Positions 50,410-59,232 of a stretch of DNA of 64,000 nt are shown piece after piece (the first letter of the stretch is position 1; every line of letters begins with the position of its first letter). The translations under genes were made by a program, and so were the position numbers. The stretch lies in assembly GCA_963720515.1 (NCBI GenBank), contig OY970397.1:2108001-2172000 (forward strand), given 5' to 3'. Source of the DNA: G963720515 sp963720515. Lineage in GTDB: Bacteria > Actinomycetota > Thermoleophilia > Gaiellales > Gaiellaceae. The notes beneath the pieces are model-generated. The model had not been told where the DNA came from. It saw only the letters and a list, made by a program, of their open reading frames with translations, and ran no database searches.

Positions 50410-51390
50410 GTGCCCAAGAGCCGCGGCGTCCGCTTCGCAGTGCAGATCGCCGTCTCAGGCGGGATTCTGCTCCTGCTGCTGCTTCAGATCGACGTCTCCG
50501 AGACGGTCGATCTCATCCGCTCGAGCAGCGTCGGCTATGTCGCCCTCGCGCTTGCGATCTTCCTCGGGACGACGGTGCTCATGGCGTGGCGGTGGCAGAT
50601 TCTGCTCGCCGCGAAGGGGATCCACGAGCCGATCGGCTGGCTGACCCAGCTCTACTTCATCGGCTATGCGGCGGGCCAGATCCTCCCGACCGCGGTCGGC
50701 GGCGATGCGGTGCGGATCATCGAGCACTCCCGCCGCCGCCCGGACGCGAAGGCCGAGGCCGCCGGCGCCGTCGTGCTCGAGCGGGTGATCGGCGCGACGG
50801 CCACGCTCCTCCTCGTCGCGGTCGGGCTCGCGCTCGCCGCCGGGCGCTACGACGGGCTCGGCGTCTTCATCTGGATCGAGCTTGCGAGCGTCGCCGTCCT
50901 CACCGTGCTCGTGATCCTGCTCTTCTCGCGGGGGACGCGCGGCGTGCTCGAGCGGCGGATCTTCCCCCTCGCCCGGCGTGTGCGGCTCGACCAGGTGCTC
51001 GACCGGGTGCACGGCGCGCTGCACGGCTACCGCAACCACCGCGGCGCGCTGCTCGCGACGCTCGTCGTGACGACGGTCATCCAGCTGCTCCGGATCATCG
51101 CGATCTGGGCCTGCGGGAAGGCGGTCGGTGTGAACGAGTCCGTGCTCGTCTATGTGATCCTCGGCCCGCTGCTGTTCCTGGTCATGCTCGTCCCGTTCAC
51201 GATCAACGGGTTCGGCGTGCGCGAGGCGTTCTTCGTCGCGTTCCTCGGGCGCTTCGGCGTCAGCAAGGATGCGGCCTTCGCGACCGGCTTCCTCTTCTAT
51301 CTCGTGACGCTTCTGAGCGCGCTGCCGGGCGGGCTCATCCTGATCTGGCGGAGCGTCAAGCCCATGTTCGCGCGCCCGCGGGCGAGCTAG
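50410..51390 (+). CDS. Lysylphosphatidylglycerol synthase-like (YbhN/UPF0104) flippase-domain protein
   Basis: A 326-residue protein with eight or more membrane helices of the LPG_synthase_TM family: IDVSETVDLIRSSSVGYVALALAIFLGTTVLMAWRWQILL, YFIGYAAGQILPTAVGGDAVRIIEHSRR and the C-terminal PFTINGFGVREAFFVAFLGRFGVSKDAAFATGFLFYLVTLLSALPGGLIL are characteristic. It has the membrane half only, without the aminoacyl-transferase domain of MprF. Members are linked to lipid or glycolipid movement; the substrate is unknown. Confidence 0.9.
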   Translation: MPKSRGVRFAVQIAVSGGILLLLLLQIDVSETVDLIRSSSVGYVALALAIFLGTTVLMAWRWQILLAAKGIHEPIGWLTQLYFIGYAAGQILPTAVGGDAVRIIEHSRRRPDAKAEAAGAVVLERVIGATATLLLVAVGLALAAGRYDGLGVFIWIELASVAVLTVLVILLFSRGTRGVLERRIFPLARRVRLDQVLDRVHGALHGYRNHRGALLATLVVTTVIQLLRIIAIWACGKAVGVNESVLVYVILGPLLFLVMLVPFTINGFGVREAFFVAFLGRFGVSKDAAFATGFLFYLVTLLSALPGGLILIWRSVKPMFARPRAS

Positions 51391-51417
51391 CCGGCCCGGT
51401 CGCGGGGGCGCCGTTCC

Positions 51418-51423
51418 TACAAT
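51418..51423 (+). promoter_or_regulatory. Predicted -10 element TACAAT
   Basis: TACAAT ends seven bases before GTG 51431. It is the closest match to the TATAAT consensus among the leaderless-type promoters here. Confidence 0.5.
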
Positions 51424-51430
51424 CCCGCGT

Positions 51431-52549
51431 GTGGACGCCGTCGCGCGCTACGTCGCCGGGAGCCCGCTCCCGCCAGCGGTCGTCGTCGACACCGCCTGGG
51501 TGAACGGTCTCGCCGCGATCCGCTCCCTTGCGCGGGCCGGGGCGAAGGTCGTCGCAGTCGATCACCGGCGCGGCGCGCTCGGGTTCAAGTCGCGCTACGC
51601 CCAGCCGGTGCTCGCGCCGGATCCCGCAGTGGATCCGGACGGCTTCGTGGACGTCCTCGCGGAGCTGGGCGACACGCTCGGCCGGCCCGCGCCGATCTTC
51701 CCGACGCACGACGCGCCCCTGAACACGATCGCGCAGGCGCGCGACCGGCTCGGAGAGCGGTTCCTGTACCCGTTCCCGGGCTGGGACGTCGTCGGGCCGA
51801 TCCAGAGCAAGCGGTTCCAGCTCGAGCGCGCCGTGGCGCTCGGGATCGCCGTGCCGCGGACGCTCGACGCGCCTTCCGACGAGCTCGGCTTTCCCGTGCT
51901 CGTGAAGCCGTCGAACCCGGTCGGGTTCCGGCAGGCGTTCGGCAAGCAGTCGTTCCGCTGCGAGACGCGGGCCGAGCTCGACGAGGCGTTCGAGCGCGCC
52001 CGGCCGTACGACCCGCTCGTGCAGGAGTACATCCCGGGCGGGGACGAGGAGCTTTACACGCTCGGGAGCTATCTCGCGGAGGACGGCGAGGCGCTCGGGC
52101 TCTTCTCCGGGCGGAAGCTCCTGCAGACGCCGCCGGGCGTGGGGACCTGCCGCATCGGCGAGGCGCGCTGGGTGGACGAGGTGGTCGACCAGGGGCTCGA
52201 CCTCCTCCGCGGCGTCGGGTTCCACGGGCTCTCGCAGGTCGAGTTCAAGCGCGACCCGCGTGACGGCGCGTACAAGCTCATGGAGATCAACCCGCGGCTC
52301 TGGCAGTGGCACGGGCTCGCGGCTGCGTGCGGCGTCGACCTGCCGCGGATCGCCTACCTCGACCTGATCGGCGAGCGGCCGGCCCCGGCGAGGACGAACG
52401 GCGCGAGCAAGCGCTGGGCGATCACGCTGCTCGGGGGAAGCCGGCCGGTGCTCGTGCGGCCGCCGTACGTCGAGGCGGTGCTCGCCCTCGACGACCCGGG
52501 GCCCGCGTTCGTCCAGGCGGTCCGGGTGCTCAGGGGTCGTCGCTCCTGA
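51431..52549 (+). CDS. ATP-grasp ligase
   Basis: A 372-residue ATP-grasp protein of the carbamoyl-phosphate synthase-like group found in actinobacterial glycan clusters. AVVVDTAWVNGLAAIRSLARAGAKVVAVDHRRGALGFKSRYA is the N-terminal domain; FPVLVKPSNPVGFRQAFGKQSFRC and LVQEYIPGGDEELYTLGSYL bind ATP; VEFKRDPRDGAYKLMEINPRLWQWH holds the metal-binding Glu and Asn. It is coupled (CTGA) to a deacetylase-like gene. It may add an amino acid or acid to a glycan or peptide; substrates unknown. Confidence 0.87.
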   Translation: MDAVARYVAGSPLPPAVVVDTAWVNGLAAIRSLARAGAKVVAVDHRRGALGFKSRYAQPVLAPDPAVDPDGFVDVLAELGDTLGRPAPIFPTHDAPLNTIAQARDRLGERFLYPFPGWDVVGPIQSKRFQLERAVALGIAVPRTLDAPSDELGFPVLVKPSNPVGFRQAFGKQSFRCETRAELDEAFERARPYDPLVQEYIPGGDEELYTLGSYLAEDGEALGLFSGRKLLQTPPGVGTCRIGEARWVDEVVDQGLDLLRGVGFHGLSQVEFKRDPRDGAYKLMEINPRLWQWHGLAAACGVDLPRIAYLDLIGERPAPARTNGASKRWAITLLGGSRPVLVRPPYVEAVLALDDPGPAFVQAVRVLRGRRS

Positions 52550-53763
52550 TCCCGCCGGAGGTCGAGCGGCGGGCCCGCTGGGTGCTCGACACGATCGGCG
52601 CCCGGGACGTGGGGTTCGGAGACGACCTGCCGTACCGTGCGGAGGCCTGGGAGCGGGTCGCGGCCGGCGAGAGGCCGACCGGAGACGAGCTCGCGGATGC
52701 GTTCTTCCATCTGGCGCGGGTCGAGGAGGCGGGCTGGCCGGGGCGGCCCGCGCGCCTCGACGGGCACGGGCGGTTCCTGGCGGAGTGGTCGGCGCTCGAC
52801 CCACTCGACCCGCCGCTCGAACGGCTTCGCGCGCGGCTCGGCGTCGAGCCTCCGCGGTGGCGCGGCGCACGGTTCGCCGTCGCGCTGACGCACGACGTGG
52901 ACGTTCCCTGGCGCTGGTCGCGCGTCGGCGTGCGCGGTGGAGCGGCGCGGGTCAAGCAGGCGGTCGGCAGGCGGCGGTGGCGGGAGGCGGGCACGGAGGC
53001 GGCGGCGCTCGCGGCGGCGCCGGTCCACCGGCTGCGCGGGACGGATCCGTACTGGAGCTTCGGCAGGATTGTCGGCGGCGAGACCGAGCGGCGGGTTCGC
53101 TCGACGTTCTTCCTCATGGCGGGCCACGCCCACCCGGCGGACGGGCCGTCGCCGGAGACGTACGACCGGCTGCGCCCGCGGCTCGTCGCGGAGCTCGGGA
53201 AGGCCGGCGCGGAGATCGGGCTGCACGGGAGCTACATCGCGGCCGACGACGACGCGGTGCTCGCCGCAGAGAAGGCGCGGCTCGAGGAGCTCGGCGCCGC
53301 CGTGCGAGGCCAGCGCTACCACTACCTGCGGGTGCGGCCGCACGAGAACCTGGCTCCGCTCGCCGGACACGGGATCGCGTACGACTCGTCGCTCGGCTTC
53401 CCGGACGCGATCGGGTTCCGCGCCGGGATCGCGCAGCCGTTCCGGCCCTGGGACCTTGCGGGCGACCGGCCGCTCGATCTCGTGGAGATCCCGCTCGCAG
53501 TGATGGACGTGACGCTCGGCGAGGAGCGCTACGCGGGACTGACGGCTGCGCAGGCCGAGCCGCGGATCCTCGCGCTGCTCGACCGAGCCGCGGACATGGG
53601 CGGGGGCTTCGCGATCCTCTGGCACAGCGAGTGGTTCGACGGCGCGCCCCACCGCGGCTGGGGTGACCTCTACTTCCGGCTGATGGACGCGGTCGCGGCG
53701 CGCGGCGGCGTCTGCCTGAGCGCAGGGGAGCTTGCGGAGGAGGCCGCCGCGTGGCTTCGCTGA
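52546..53763 (+). CDS. Polysaccharide deacetylase-like protein, probable CTG start
   Basis: About 405 residues. After an N-terminal helical domain comes the NodB-like region: RFAVALTHDVDVPWRWSRV (metal Asp-Asp), STFFLMAGHAHPADGPSPETYDRL, GAEIGLHGSYIAADDDAVLAAEKARLEELG (metal His), LRVRPHENLAPLAGHGIAYDSSLGFPDAIGFRAGI, and ILWHSEWFDGAPHRGWGDLY. This is the layout of the polysaccharide-deacetylase-like proteins next to ATP-grasp genes. No ATG, GTG or TTG precedes GTG 52579; CTG 52546 overlaps the preceding TGA as CTGA and includes the conserved IPPEVERRARWVLD opening. Confidence 0.83.
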   Translation: MIPPEVERRARWVLDTIGARDVGFGDDLPYRAEAWERVAAGERPTGDELADAFFHLARVEEAGWPGRPARLDGHGRFLAEWSALDPLDPPLERLRARLGVEPPRWRGARFAVALTHDVDVPWRWSRVGVRGGAARVKQAVGRRRWREAGTEAAALAAAPVHRLRGTDPYWSFGRIVGGETERRVRSTFFLMAGHAHPADGPSPETYDRLRPRLVAELGKAGAEIGLHGSYIAADDDAVLAAEKARLEELGAAVRGQRYHYLRVRPHENLAPLAGHGIAYDSSLGFPDAIGFRAGIAQPFRPWDLAGDRPLDLVEIPLAVMDVTLGEERYAGLTAAQAEPRILALLDRAADMGGGFAILWHSEWFDGAPHRGWGDLYFRLMDAVAARGGVCLSAGELAEEAAAWLR

Positions 53764-55867
53764 CGGGGTCGGTCCGGCCCGCGTTCCGCGATCTGGACAC
53801 GCGCGTCTTCGCGGTGGCCTTTGGCGGGCCGATCGTCCTGCTCTTCGCGCGGATGCTCCCGGACGACGGCGCCGGCCTCGGCCTCAGGCTCTTCGCGGCG
53901 GCGTTCTGCTTGCTCGTCCTGCCCGGCGGCCTGATCGTCCGCGCCGTCGGGTGGCCCGAGGTACCGGCGCTTGCGCTCTCGGCGGCGGTGGCGGTGTCGC
54001 TCGGGCTCGCGTTCGTCGCGTTCGCCGTGACGTTCGCGGTGGGCGGAACGCTCTCGCTGACGATCGGCCTCATCGCCGCGGGCGCGCTCGTCGCGCTCGT
54101 CCCGGCTGCTCGCGCCCAGCCTCCGCGGTCCGAGGCGTTCGAGCGCCGGATGCTCCTCGGCGTCCTCGTCGCCGGGCTCGTGCTGGGCGCGGTCGCGTGG
54201 TGGGTTGCGCACTCGCTCGGGACCGGCGACGTTCTGTTCCACCTCGCCCGCGTGCGGAAGATCGCGGAGGCGGACAGCCTCTCGTCGGTCAACGTCGCGA
54301 ACGAGTTCCGCGACGGCGGGCTTCACCCGGGCTACGCCTTCCCGCTCTGGCACGGGATCCTGGCGCTCGTCTCGCGGCTCGCCGGCGTGGACGTGACGCA
54401 GGTGGTCCTCCACTTCGGGTCCGCGCTCGTCCCGCTCGCGTTCGCGGCGACGTACGCCGCTGGGCGGTCGCTCTTCGGACACTGGGCGGGCGGGGTCGCG
54501 ACCCTCGCGGCCCAGGTGGCCCAGATCGGCTTCTCGCGCGGCGGGACCGGCACGTACCAGTCGATCGCGCTTCCCTCGTCGCTCGCCCGCGGCCTGCTCG
54601 TCCCGCTCGTCCTGGCGCTCCTCTTTGCCTACCTCCGTAGTCGTGACCTACGGGCTGCTGCTCCCGCTCGGATGCGCGGCGCTCGCGCTCGTCGTGATCC
54701 ACCCGACGTACCTCGTGCTCGTCGGCGTCCCGCTCGCAGGGTTCGCGATCGTCTGGCTCGCGTACGGGGCGCCGCGCCGGCGGATCGCGGCGTCGCTCGG
54801 CCTGGCGCTGCTCGCGGTCGCGATCCCCGCCGGGCTCTTCCTCGGCTTGGCTGGGCCCGACGATCGCCGACACGGCCTCCTATCGTCCGGGCACGGACGA
54901 GACCGCGCGGGCCCTCGCTCATTACGGCGACCAGCTCCAGACCTTCGGCGACAACTACCGGGCGGCCCCGGACGCCGTCACCCGGGGCGGCCCCGTCGTC
55001 GTCGCGGCGCTCGTGCTCCTGCCGCTGGCCGCGTTCGGCGTGCGGCGGCGCTGGGGTGCCCTGGCGGTGGGCGGCACGCTGCTGACGCTCGCGGTGCTCC
55101 TCGTGCCCGAGCTGTTCACACGGTTCTCAGACCTCCTCTCGATCTCGCAGTCGCGCAGGCTTGCCCAGTTCCTCCCGGTTCCGTTCGTCCTCGCCGCCGC
55201 GGCCGTCGTGGCGGGGCGCGCCAGGATCGCCGGCGTCCTCGGGGCGCTCGGGTTGGGAATCGGATTCGAGCTCGCCTACTCGGCCGACCTCGCGCACGCC
55301 GTCGAGGAAGCTGGTCCCGTCTGGCCGCTCTGGGTGGCGGTCGTCGGAGGAATTGCGGTCCTCGTGTTCGCGGCGTTCGCCGGGTCGTGGCTCGACCGCG
55401 TGCCGGATCCCAGCCGGTGGGCGGCGCTCATGGTTCTCGCCTTCGTGCTGCCCGTCGCCGTCGCGGGGTTCGGGGACCTTGATCGTTCGGACGCGGACGA
55501 CCCGTACGCACTCACGCCCGGCCTCGTCACGGCGCTCGACCGGTTGCCGGACGGCGGGGTCGTCCTGGCACCCGTGAACACGGCCTACCGGATCGCCGCG
55601 TTCGCCCCCGTCTACGTCGTCGCGACCCCGGCGCCGCATGCGGCGGATACGGAACAGAACCGTCCGTACCGCCGCCAGCGTGACGTGCTCCGCTTCTTCG
55701 CGCGGGGGATCCTCGACGACGCGGAGCGGCGGTCGCTCACCGAGCGCTACGGCGCGGGGTGGCTCGTCGTGGACAAGACGCAGCCGTACCCGCGGGATTT
55801 TGTGGCTTCGCTTCCGCATGTCTACGAGGACGGTCGCTACCTGCTCGTCCGCACCGACGCCGGCTGA
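53751..55867 (+). CDS. Large polytopic membrane protein, GT-C-like (two frame breaks)
   Basis: About 704 residues with 14 or more membrane helices after removing one base near 54640 and one near 54844 (the latter joins GLFLAWLGPTIADTASYRPG). The first large loop has GTGDVLFHLARVRKIAEADSLSSVNVANEF, an acidic-residue loop like that of DUF6541/GT-C proteins, and HPGYAFPLWHGILAL is also typical. The C-terminal 120 residues (NTAYRIAAFAPVYVVATPAPHAAD onward) form a soluble extracytoplasmic domain. Probable lipid-linked-sugar-dependent glycosyltransferase; donor unknown. GTG 53751 overlaps the upstream gene by 13 bases. Confidence 0.75.
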
Positions 55868-57147
55868 CCGGCCGCGGGCAGCGACCGGTGCGGGCCTCCG
55901 CGACCCTGGCGGTCACGGGGAGCGTTGCGCTGCCGCTCTCGCATGCGTAGGCGGGTTTCGCCCGGCTCGAGCGGAACGGCGACGCCGCTCTCCGCGGCGC
56001 CGGAATCGGCGGCGGCCGGCAGCGACTCCGCCACGGGCGCGGGATCGGCCGTAACCCGAGAGCGACGCCCTGCAAGCCGGACGGTTGCGAGTGTGGCGGC
56101 CAGAAGCGCGAGGCCGCCGAGCCCGAGCGGCGCCGCCGGGAGCCCTGACGAGCCGCCGTCGCTCGCCGCGACGCGACGTGCCGCGGCCGATGCGGGCCGA
56201 TGGTCGTCGCCGGTCGAGCGGCCCGCGGCCGGAGCCTCCGGAGGCGCATCGGCCTCGCGCGGAGATCCGGGTGATGCCGCCGACGCGGGTGCGGTCGCCG
56301 GCACGGGACGACTAGGTAAGCGTTCGGCATGTCCGGCCGAGGGGGCGTCGCCGGCAGTCGGCGCGCCGGCCTCCCCGGCCGCCGGGACCGACGCGGACGC
56401 CGAAAGCCCGGAGCCGACCCCGCTCGCGGGCGTGGCGGTCGTCGTCGGCTCCGCCGGACTACCGCTCGCCGCACCCGCCTGAACGGGCACCGTCACGGGA
56501 TCGGCGGGCGCCGCGGGGGCCGCGGGCGCCGCATCCACGGGCGAGGGCGCGACGGGAGCCGCGGCATCCGGCGCCGCGTCAGGCGGAGGCTCGGAGCCGA
56601 CAGCGCCCGAGCTCGCCACGGGCTCCGACTCTGCGGCCCCGCCCCCGGCACTTCCGGGCACGCCGGCCTCCGCCGGCGCCGTGACCGTCTGCGTCGGCAG
56701 CACCAGTGCGGGATCCAGATAGCCCTGCGGGTCCGTGGCGATGCGCAGCCCGAGATGGACGTACGGCTCCGGGTGCTCCGGCTCGCCGCTCGGGCCGATC
56801 GTTCCCACCGCCGCGCCCTCCGCGACGGGCACCTTCGCCGCGACCTCGATCGTTCCGAGGTGGACGAGCGTCACCGCGTAGCCGCCGGGCGTTGTGATGG
56901 TGACCGTCCGGCCGCCGCCCGGCACGGTGCCCGCGAACGTGACCACGCCCGAGGCTGGCGCGCGGACCGCCGAGCTGGGCTCGGCCTGGATGTCGATACC
57001 TCGGTGGAGCCCCGCCACGTAGGGGTCGTCACCGAAGGTGAACGGTTGCAGCACCGGCCCGTCTGCAGGCCATGTCCAGGCGGAGGCGGGCGCAGCCCCG
57101 GCAAGCGTCGCGAGAAGGACCGGAAGCATGGTGAGCGTTCGTCGCAC
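55837..57147 (-). CDS. Secreted M23 (LytM-type) peptidase-domain protein
   Basis: A 436-residue protein: signal peptide (VRRTLTMLPVLLATLAGAAPASA), then an M23 domain at residues 25-155 with AGLHRGIDIQAEPSSAVRAPASGVVTFAGTVPGGGRTVTI (first metal-binding His and Asp) and EPYVHLGLRIA, in which the usual H-x-H is Y-V-H; loss of the first His also occurs in other actinobacterial members. A long Ala/Pro/Ser-rich spacer (residues ~165-340) leads to a C-terminal membrane segment (LGLGGLALLAATLATVRLAG) and a basic tail. Activity as a cell wall endopeptidase or a binding/regulatory role is possible. AGGAGG at 57153-57158 fixes GTG 57147. Confidence 0.83.
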   Translation of the reverse strand: MRRTLTMLPVLLATLAGAAPASAWTWPADGPVLQPFTFGDDPYVAGLHRGIDIQAEPSSAVRAPASGVVTFAGTVPGGGRTVTITTPGGYAVTLVHLGTIEVAAKVPVAEGAAVGTIGPSGEPEHPEPYVHLGLRIATDPQGYLDPALVLPTQTVTAPAEAGVPGSAGGGAAESEPVASSGAVGSEPPPDAAPDAAAPVAPSPVDAAPAAPAAPADPVTVPVQAGAASGSPAEPTTTATPASGVGSGLSASASVPAAGEAGAPTAGDAPSAGHAERLPSRPVPATAPASAASPGSPREADAPPEAPAAGRSTGDDHRPASAAARRVAASDGGSSGLPAAPLGLGGLALLAATLATVRLAGRRSRVTADPAPVAESLPAAADSGAAESGVAVPLEPGETRLRMRERQRNAPRDRQGRGGPHRSLPAAGQPASVRTSR

Positions 57148-57152
57148 GCCTG

Positions 57153-57158
57153 CCTCCT
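57153..57158 (-). promoter_or_regulatory. Ribosome binding site of the M23 protein gene
   Basis: AGGAGG on the minus strand is five bases before GTG 57147 and decides the start. Confidence 0.6.
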
Positions 57159-57223
57159 GTCGGTCGTCGGTCTGTGAGTGAACGCGATCGACGCTAGCGC
57201 GGGGGAGGGTCGGCGCGACCCCG

Positions 57224-57286
57224 GTTGTGACAGTCTCGTGACGGTCCGGCACACATTCGTGACACTCCGGCACACTCTCGGCACAG
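57224..57286. repeat. Helically phased direct repeats in a divergent promoter region
   Basis: Two adjacent 21-base units (57236-57256 and 57257-57277) share TCGTGACNNTCCGGCACAC. A partial unit TTGTGACAGTC begins 11 bases before and TCGGCACAG follows. GTGAC and GGCAC(A) half-sites thus recur about every 10-11 bases, on one face of the helix, between the M23 gene and the Wzz-like gene. A multi-site operator is the simplest reading. Confidence 0.55.
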
Positions 57287-57351
57287 TTCGCGGCGCGCGG
57301 GCCCGCCCCAGGCCAAGCAGGGGACCGGCATGACCCCAGCGCCCATGCTGG

Positions 57352-57357
57352 TACAGT
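57352..57357 (+). promoter_or_regulatory. Predicted -10 element TACAGT for the Wzz-like gene
   Basis: TACAGT ends ten bases before ATG 57368. The phased repeats end about 65 bases upstream of it. Confidence 0.45.
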
Positions 57358-57367
57358 CGGCGCGCGA

Positions 57368-58267
57368 ATGACCGCGGAGCCGGACGTGAAACCGCGCGTC
57401 GGGCGCGCCCCGGCCTCCGACCTCGACGAGGAGCGTGAGATCGACTTCGGGCGGCTCGGCCGTACCGTTGCCCAGCGCTGGTGGCTGGTCCTCGCCGCGA
57501 TCGCGGTCGGCGCCTTCATCGGCTACCTCACCTCGCTCGGCGGCGGCGACGCCTTCGTCGCGCGGACGACGATCTACCTCGGCCAGCCGCTCTCGCCGAC
57601 GGGGAACGCGCAGATCCAGAGCCTCGCGACGAACCCGGCCACGGTTTCCGAGATCGTGCGGAGCGACGAGGTCGTCAAGAAGGTCGCGGACGAGGTCGGC
57701 GTCAGGCCGGGCGCGCTTCGCCGTGGCATCGCGACCCGCCAGATCGTCCCGGCCGGCACGACTGCCGCGAACCGCGCGAACACGAACCCGCTGGTCCAGA
57801 TCTCCGTCCGCGGCCCGTGGGCGGGCGACACGACCGCGCGCGCGGCGAACGCCCTCGGCGAGAACGTCGTCACCGAGGTCTCCGCCTACGTGGACGCGAA
57901 GGCCAAGGCGCTCCAGGAGCGGCTCGACGGCATCAACCGCGAGGTCGCCGAGATCGACGCGACGATCGACCGGCTCGACCAGGCCGCGCAGGGCGGCGGG
58001 CCGAACGCGGACACGAGCCTCATCCTCGCCTCGATCGCCGAGCAGCGGCGCGGCCAGCTCGTCGAGGACAAGACCGACACCGAGACGCTCCTCACGCTTG
58101 CGCGAAACGTCGAGCGCGGCAAGCAGGTGACGGTGGCGCAGGCCTCGAAGGTCCCGGCGCAGAGCAAGAAGAGCTCCATCATCGTCGGCGGCTTCATCGG
58201 CCTCATCGTCGGCCTCGTGCTCGCCCTCCTCTGGGAGCCGGTCGCCCGCCGGCGCCGCCGCGCGTAG
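57368..58267 (+). CDS. Wzz/chain-length determinant-like protein
   Basis: A 299-residue polysaccharide co-polymerase. Helix 1 (WWLVLAAIAVGAFIGYLTSL, residues ~38-57) and helix 2 (SSIIVGGFIGLIVGLVLALLW, ~268-288) frame an extracytoplasmic domain with the Wzz phrase ARTTIYLGQPLSPTGN and a coiled coil (residues ~178-245). No tyrosine kinase domain is attached. It would set polymer length with a Wzy protein such as that at 39997 or 47810. Confidence 0.88.
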   Translation: MTAEPDVKPRVGRAPASDLDEEREIDFGRLGRTVAQRWWLVLAAIAVGAFIGYLTSLGGGDAFVARTTIYLGQPLSPTGNAQIQSLATNPATVSEIVRSDEVVKKVADEVGVRPGALRRGIATRQIVPAGTTAANRANTNPLVQISVRGPWAGDTTARAANALGENVVTEVSAYVDAKAKALQERLDGINREVAEIDATIDRLDQAAQGGGPNADTSLILASIAEQRRGQLVEDKTDTETLLTLARNVERGKQVTVAQASKVPAQSKKSSIIVGGFIGLIVGLVLALLWEPVARRRRRA

Positions 58268-58272
58268 CTCGC

Positions 58273-59211
58273 ATGCTCGACGGGAAGACCGTCGCCGTCG
58301 TCGTCCCGGCTCTGAACGAGGAGGAGCTGGTCGGCCCGACCGTGGCCGGGATCCCGCCCTTCGTCGACCGGATCCTCGTCGTGGACGACGCCTCCACCGA
58401 CGCGACCGCCGCCCGCGCGGGCGCTGCCGACTCGCGAGTCGAGGTCATCTCCCACGCCGAGAACCAGGGCGTCGGCGCCGCGATCGTCGCCGGCTACAAG
58501 CGCGCGATCGAGCTCGAGATGGACGTCACCGCCGTCATGGCGGCCGACGGGCAGATGGACCCGGACGACCTCGAGACCCTCGTGCACGCGGTTGCGACCG
58601 GCGAGTGCGACTACGCGAAGGCGAACCGGCTCTTCACGGGCCAGGCGTGGGAGCTCATCCCGCACAACCGCTACCTGGGGAACGCGCTCCTCTCGTTCCT
58701 CACGAAGATCGCGTCCGGCTACTGGCACGTGGCCGACTCGCAGTCCGGTTACACGGCGGTCTCGCTCGAGACGCTCAAGCTGGTCGACCTCGACCGGATT
58801 TACAAGCGCTACGGGTTCCCGAACGACATGCTCGTCCATCTGAACGTCTGGAACCGGCGCGTGCGTGACTATCCGTCGCGGCCGATCTACGGCGTGGGCG
58901 AGCGCAGCGGCATCAAGCTCCGCAGGGTCGTTCCGTCGATCTCGTGGCTGCTCGTGAAGGGCTTCTTCTGGCGCATGCGGGAGAAGTACGTGATCCGCGA
59001 CTTCCACCCGCTCGTCCTCTTCTACGGGCTCGGGATGCTGTTCTTCGGCGTCGGGCTCCTGCTCGGGATCGTCGAGACCGCCCTTCGGATCGCCGGAAAC
59101 CCGATCCCGTCGGCGACGATCGTCCTGGTTGCGCTCCTGGTCATCTCAGGGCTCCAGCTCTTGCTCTTCGCCATGTGGTTCGACATGGAGTCGAACAAGG
59201 ACCTGCGCTAG
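58273..59211 (+). CDS. GT2 glycosyltransferase with C-terminal membrane helices
   Basis: A 312-residue enzyme of the DPM1/GtrB type: KTVAVVVPALNEEELVGPTVAGIP, ILVVDDASTDATAARA, GVGAAIVAGYKRAIE, VMAADGQMDPDDLETLV (metal site), DSQSGYTAVSLETL and a C-terminal region with two or three membrane helices (LVLFYGLGMLFFGVGLLLGIV, SATIVLVALLVISGLQLLLFAMWF). Followed closely by the UDP-xylose synthase-like gene. Likely makes a polyprenyl-phosphate sugar. Confidence 0.9.
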   Translation: MLDGKTVAVVVPALNEEELVGPTVAGIPPFVDRILVVDDASTDATAARAGAADSRVEVISHAENQGVGAAIVAGYKRAIELEMDVTAVMAADGQMDPDDLETLVHAVATGECDYAKANRLFTGQAWELIPHNRYLGNALLSFLTKIASGYWHVADSQSGYTAVSLETLKLVDLDRIYKRYGFPNDMLVHLNVWNRRVRDYPSRPIYGVGERSGIKLRRVVPSISWLLVKGFFWRMREKYVIRDFHPLVLFYGLGMLFFGVGLLLGIVETALRIAGNPIPSATIVLVALLVISGLQLLLFAMWFDMESNKDLR

Positions 59212-59219
59212 CGGGTCCG

Positions 59220-59225
59220 TATCAT
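59220..59225 (+). promoter_or_regulatory. Predicted -10 element TATCAT
   Basis: TATCAT ends seven bases before ATG 59233 and favours that start over ATG 59224, which it overlaps. Confidence 0.4.
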
Positions 59226-59232
59226 GGACGCG

